DNA from: an uncultured Clostridia bacterium
Lineage (GTDB): Bacteria > Bacillota > Clostridia > Christensenellales > Pumilibacteraceae
Length of the DNA: 64,000 nt
Direction: 5' to 3'
Assembly (NCBI GenBank): GCA_947175335.1
Contig: CAMWMF010000003.1
Location: 62,001-126,000 of the forward strand
Part shown: positions 63,865 to 64,000 of the stretch, piece after piece
Numbering within the stretch: position 1 is the stretch's first letter
Layout of the letters: the number at the start of each line of letters is the position of its first letter
Notes under the pieces: generated by a model
Told to the model about the DNA's origin: nothing
Seen by the model: only the letters and a program-made list of their open reading frames with translations
Database searches by the model: none
Made by a program: the position numbers and the translations under genes

Positions 63865-64000
63865 ATGGACGAAATTCAGTCGGAAAAAATTGACGATTCC
63901 ATAGCGCAACCGCCCGAGATAAACGAACAATCGGTTGCGGACAATACGGAGCAAGTTGAACAAATAGAACAACTCGCGGAAGAACCCGCGAAAGAAAAGC
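63865..64000 (+). CDS. Acidic Glu/Gln-rich protein, N-terminus only (runs off the window)
   Basis: ATG 63865 with AGGAG upstream; 45 codons are visible, all open. The sequence begins MDEIQSEKIDDSIAQPPEIN and continues with many Glu, Gln and Ala residues, so the N-terminus is acidic and disordered, as found before the first membrane helix of some membrane proteins. Identity cannot be given. Confidence 0.75.
   Translation, partial: MDEIQSEKIDDSIAQPPEINEQSVADNTEQVEQIEQLAEEPAKEK

Overview
The window looks like the chromosome of an anaerobic, low-to-mid GC Gram-positive bacterium of the class Clostridia, probably an uncultured gut lineage. Evidence: the Firmicutes-type order uvrC-hprK-murB-PHP-whiA-dnaE-pfkA, a GerA/GerB/GerC-type spore-germinant receptor operon, a Spo0A-type DNA-binding domain, a PadR-DUF1700-DUF4097 cassette, pyruvate:ferredoxin oxidoreductase, gatCA, and many secreted lipoproteins with InlB-type and BspA-type repeats. 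Sigma-A promoters (TTGACA-17-TATAAT) and Rho-independent terminators are easy to read by eye. No species can be named from sequence alone.

Layout. 1-7.8 kb: a giant Ig-like repeat surface protein (5' end outside the window), a membrane partner and a coiled-coil protein. 7.9-12.4 kb: a LysR regulator followed by a redox/stress cluster (flavodoxin lipoprotein, small helical protein, BspA-flavodoxin fusion lipoprotein, ABM monooxygenase, carboxymuconolactone decarboxylase-cupin fusion). 12.5-14.9 kb: an AT-richer accessory block holding a guanylate-kinase-like P-loop protein, a second protein fusing a degenerate guanylate-kinase-like domain to a nucleoside-deoxyribosyltransferase/TIR-like domain, and a convergent FlaR-type kinase. 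15.4-19.5 kb: a decayed mobile element with a hairpin array, three AT-rich unknown genes, a broken large serine recombinase and an FtsK/TcpA-type translocase, ending at tRNA-Val(GAC). 19.6-33.8 kb: housekeeping genes (dtd, queH, a uvrC-HAD in-frame fusion, hprK, a lipid kinase, a degenerate Fic protein, murB, a PHP phosphoesterase, whiA, dnaE, pfkA). 33.9-38 kb: fba, an M29 aminopeptidase, a YcxB-like protein and gap. 38.2-43.6 kb: a CotH-like lipoprotein, small membrane proteins and the PadR cassette. 43.7-49 kb: nifJ and gatCA. 49-53.8 kb: the germination operon, rpsU (57 codons) and a free-standing Spo0A C-terminal domain. 53.9-56.6 kb: argG-argH. 57-63.7 kb: two very large repeat lipoproteins, then the start of an acidic protein cut by the window end.

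Working together: pfkA, fba, gap and nifJ give a fermentative glycolytic backbone with HprK as the carbon-control kinase. WhiA, MurB, the germination genes and the Spo0A-like domain concern cell-envelope and sporulation biology. The lipoproteins and the giant repeat protein point to a surface-adhesive, host- or matrix-associated life. The points most worth a second look are the guanylate-kinase/NDT-TIR pair, the UvrC-HAD fusion, the degenerate Fic protein, the Spo0A-C-only protein, and a recurring promoter geometry that puts the transcription start on the start codon of five genes lacking a Shine-Dalgarno (candidate leaderless mRNAs).
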